From Zygnema cylindricum (lineage: Eukaryota > Streptophyta > Zygnematophyceae > Zygnematales > Zygnemataceae), in NCBI GenBank assembly GCA_037447655.1, contig JBBHKE010002826.1:1-30565 (forward strand): a DNA stretch of 30,565 nucleotides, given 5' to 3'. Position numbers and translations under genes: made by a program. The notes beneath the pieces were generated by a model that was not told where the DNA came from, made no database searches, and saw only the letters and a program-made list of their open reading frames with translations. The first letter of the stretch is position 1, and each line of letters opens with the position of its first letter. This document shows, piece by piece, positions 29,364-30,565 of this stretch.

Positions 29364-29561
29364 CACCGCCAATCGCTACTAGAGTATATAACGCTAATAC
29401 GGAACCCCTAAATTTTGACCCCAAAACCTGAAATAGAATTAATAACGCTATTAAAGTACGTGGACCATAATCTGCCACGTATCAGGCACTAAATTAGAAT
29501 CGATAACGCTAAATTTTTTTTTACGCTATTTAATCCTTGACTCTAATAGCGATTGGCGGTG
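29364..29561. mobile_element. MITE A4 (198 bp)
   Basis: CACCGCCAATCGCTA at the left and TAGCGATTGGCGGTG at the right, flanked by TA (29362-29363 and 29562-29563). Outside the TA the flanks are themselves complementary (TACAG and CTGTA), so the original site was probably the palindrome TACAGTACTGTA. It shares its interior with A3. Confidence 0.85.
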
Positions 29562-29634
29562 TACTGTACTGTAGTGGCTAGCCCTAATCCAAGTATTCAC
29601 TTGGATGAGTTGGATCCTGTAGAAGTGCACGATA

Positions 29635-29815
29635 CACCATAGTTAATGTTTTTTTCATTGTTTGAGCCACTTAAATTAACTTTTCTCTGTGCACACTTAC
29701 TAGATTGTACATTCGACGGTCGAGATTTATTGCTGACATTCACACTTTTTCATAGACGGCCTCCAATAGGAAATCGGATATCTGAGACGTTTTAAGAGGC
29801 GAAAAGGATTTCATC
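29635..29815. mobile_element. MITE B2, truncated relative of B1
   Basis: From CACCATAGTTAATG onward this stretch matches the reverse complement of the foldback MITE at 22640-22857: GTTAATGTTTTTTTC, the CCACTTAA and TTTTCT(C)(T/C)GTGCACAC block, the CGACGGT centre, CCTCCAAT, and GTTTTAAG.GGCGA near the other end. The far terminus is lost or too worn to see. Confidence 0.65.
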
Positions 29816-30565
29816 ACTCAAGAAGACTGAAGTTCTTCGACGGTTTTTGCCACGTGTCGACTGGCAGGAATGGAGCTGTACGTTTAGCGTACGGATAATG
29901 CCACACTGACATCTCTTAAATCGAAGATTTGCACCTTTATAGCAGCAATGACGTCATAAATCAATTCTCGAATATATTCATCGCATCAAGTTCAATTATA
30001 TAAAATAAAAATTTATTTTTTGAATCGTTTACGGGTTCGACAGGGTGGAAAGTACAGTACTGTACGGTCGAGAGATGGCCGAATTGTTAGTGCCAGCTTA
30101 AAGGCCATTGAATTACAAGTTAAAATATATTCATTTAACGACTATATATTTCAGATTAACGTGCTTATTCTAATGACTCAAAATTTATTTTCACGTTCGT
30201 AACTCTATGTGGGTGTGGCCCGTAAGCCACAATTGGAAAACGTAATTTATTTCAATTAAAAAAATCAATTAACTCTAATAATAGTACATCGCAAACTAAT
30301 AGCGGTGTGCTATGGCTCATTGTTGGATGTGAAATCAATAACATTTGCCCTTACACTAAAAAAAGTGTTGGGAGAATCCTTTAGATCCACAATTCTCATA
30401 CTGTTGTAATTTACAAATTTTAAAGGTTGTGATCCCACACGATTTCATGTGCAACTCCATGTTTTATGAATAACAGGTGTAGAGTGCTGTAATTGCCGAT
30501 TGATATCGTATCGGTGGTGTTCAGAACAAAAAGTATCCAAAAAATTGTGCGCATAAAGTTTCCAA
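29816..30565. other. no gene recognised; one G-box, one GTAC palindrome
   Basis: A single CACGTG lies at 29852. GTACAGTACTGTAC, a perfect 14-bp palindrome, is at 30051-30064. CTAATAGCGGTGTG near 30296 recalls a worn MITE A end, but no partner end is seen. No coding region can be supported. Confidence 0.4.

Noticed and set aside
30060-30115. tRNA-Ser/Leu-like 5' half (GAGATGGCCGAATTGTTAG)
   Set aside because: An A-box-like stretch is present, but no B box or acceptor partner follows at the right distance; at most it is a chance match or a worn tRNA-derived SINE head.
1-30565. CRISPR arrays, bacterial operons or phage genes
   Set aside because: No regularly spaced repeats with unique spacers and no dense gene packing; introns, LTR element and U6 show a eukaryotic nuclear origin.

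Overview
This is eukaryotic, intron-rich, AT-rich nuclear DNA, most likely from a streptophyte plant (moss, lycophyte, fern or charophyte are all possible; the lineage cannot be fixed from the window). The plant signs are a U6 snRNA gene with a plant-like upstream element and TATA box at Pol III spacing, many CCCTAAA (plant telomere-type) motifs, a plant-style Ty1/copia element, and a dense array of CACGTG(GC) G-box/ABRE motifs. No complete protein-coding gene is visible; nearly everything is a decayed gene, a transposable element or low-complexity sequence.

Layout. (1) 1-5700 and about 19690-21822 hold exon-like pieces, all on the + strand and in family order, of an RNF213-like giant AAA+ ATPase/ubiquitin ligase: Walker A, Walker B with GLAEVSAN, the GISNWA segment, the SLYDMLNQ and NRFEKQ segments, then E3-core pieces, an RZ-type zinc finger remnant and a C-terminal helical piece. 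In-frame stops, frameshifts and an unlocated RING domain make this a pseudogene. (2) 5765-7400 is a long imperfect inverted repeat folded around a perfect 16-bp hairpin. (3) 7457-13491 holds two pieces of one Ty1/copia family in opposite orientation: a short minus-strand fragment carrying a MITE, and a longer plus-strand element with gag, protease, integrase, RT, RNase H and one LTR, all broken. (4) 13500-14921 is an unrecognised decayed coding region on the minus strand. (5) 16350-19700 holds hairpin-rich sequence, two terminal-inverted-repeat (TIR) elements (one extremely rich in GTAC) and a telomere-like 10-bp tandem repeat. (6) 22640-22857 is a foldback MITE. (7) 23570-26760 is a set of polypyrimidine and polypurine blocks that switch strand, including a (G5A)n tract. 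(8) 27347-27666 has nine CACGTG motifs in 320 bp. (9) 27883-29815 is a cluster of related MITEs with a U6 snRNA gene among them on the minus strand.

The pieces do not form a working pathway. The picture is a large gene broken by insertions and inverted duplications, followed by a MITE-rich region with one probably functional RNA gene. The most distinctive observations are the MITE family, whose TA target is shown by an empty site inside the window, the G-box array, the long inverted repeat and the GTAC-rich TIR element.
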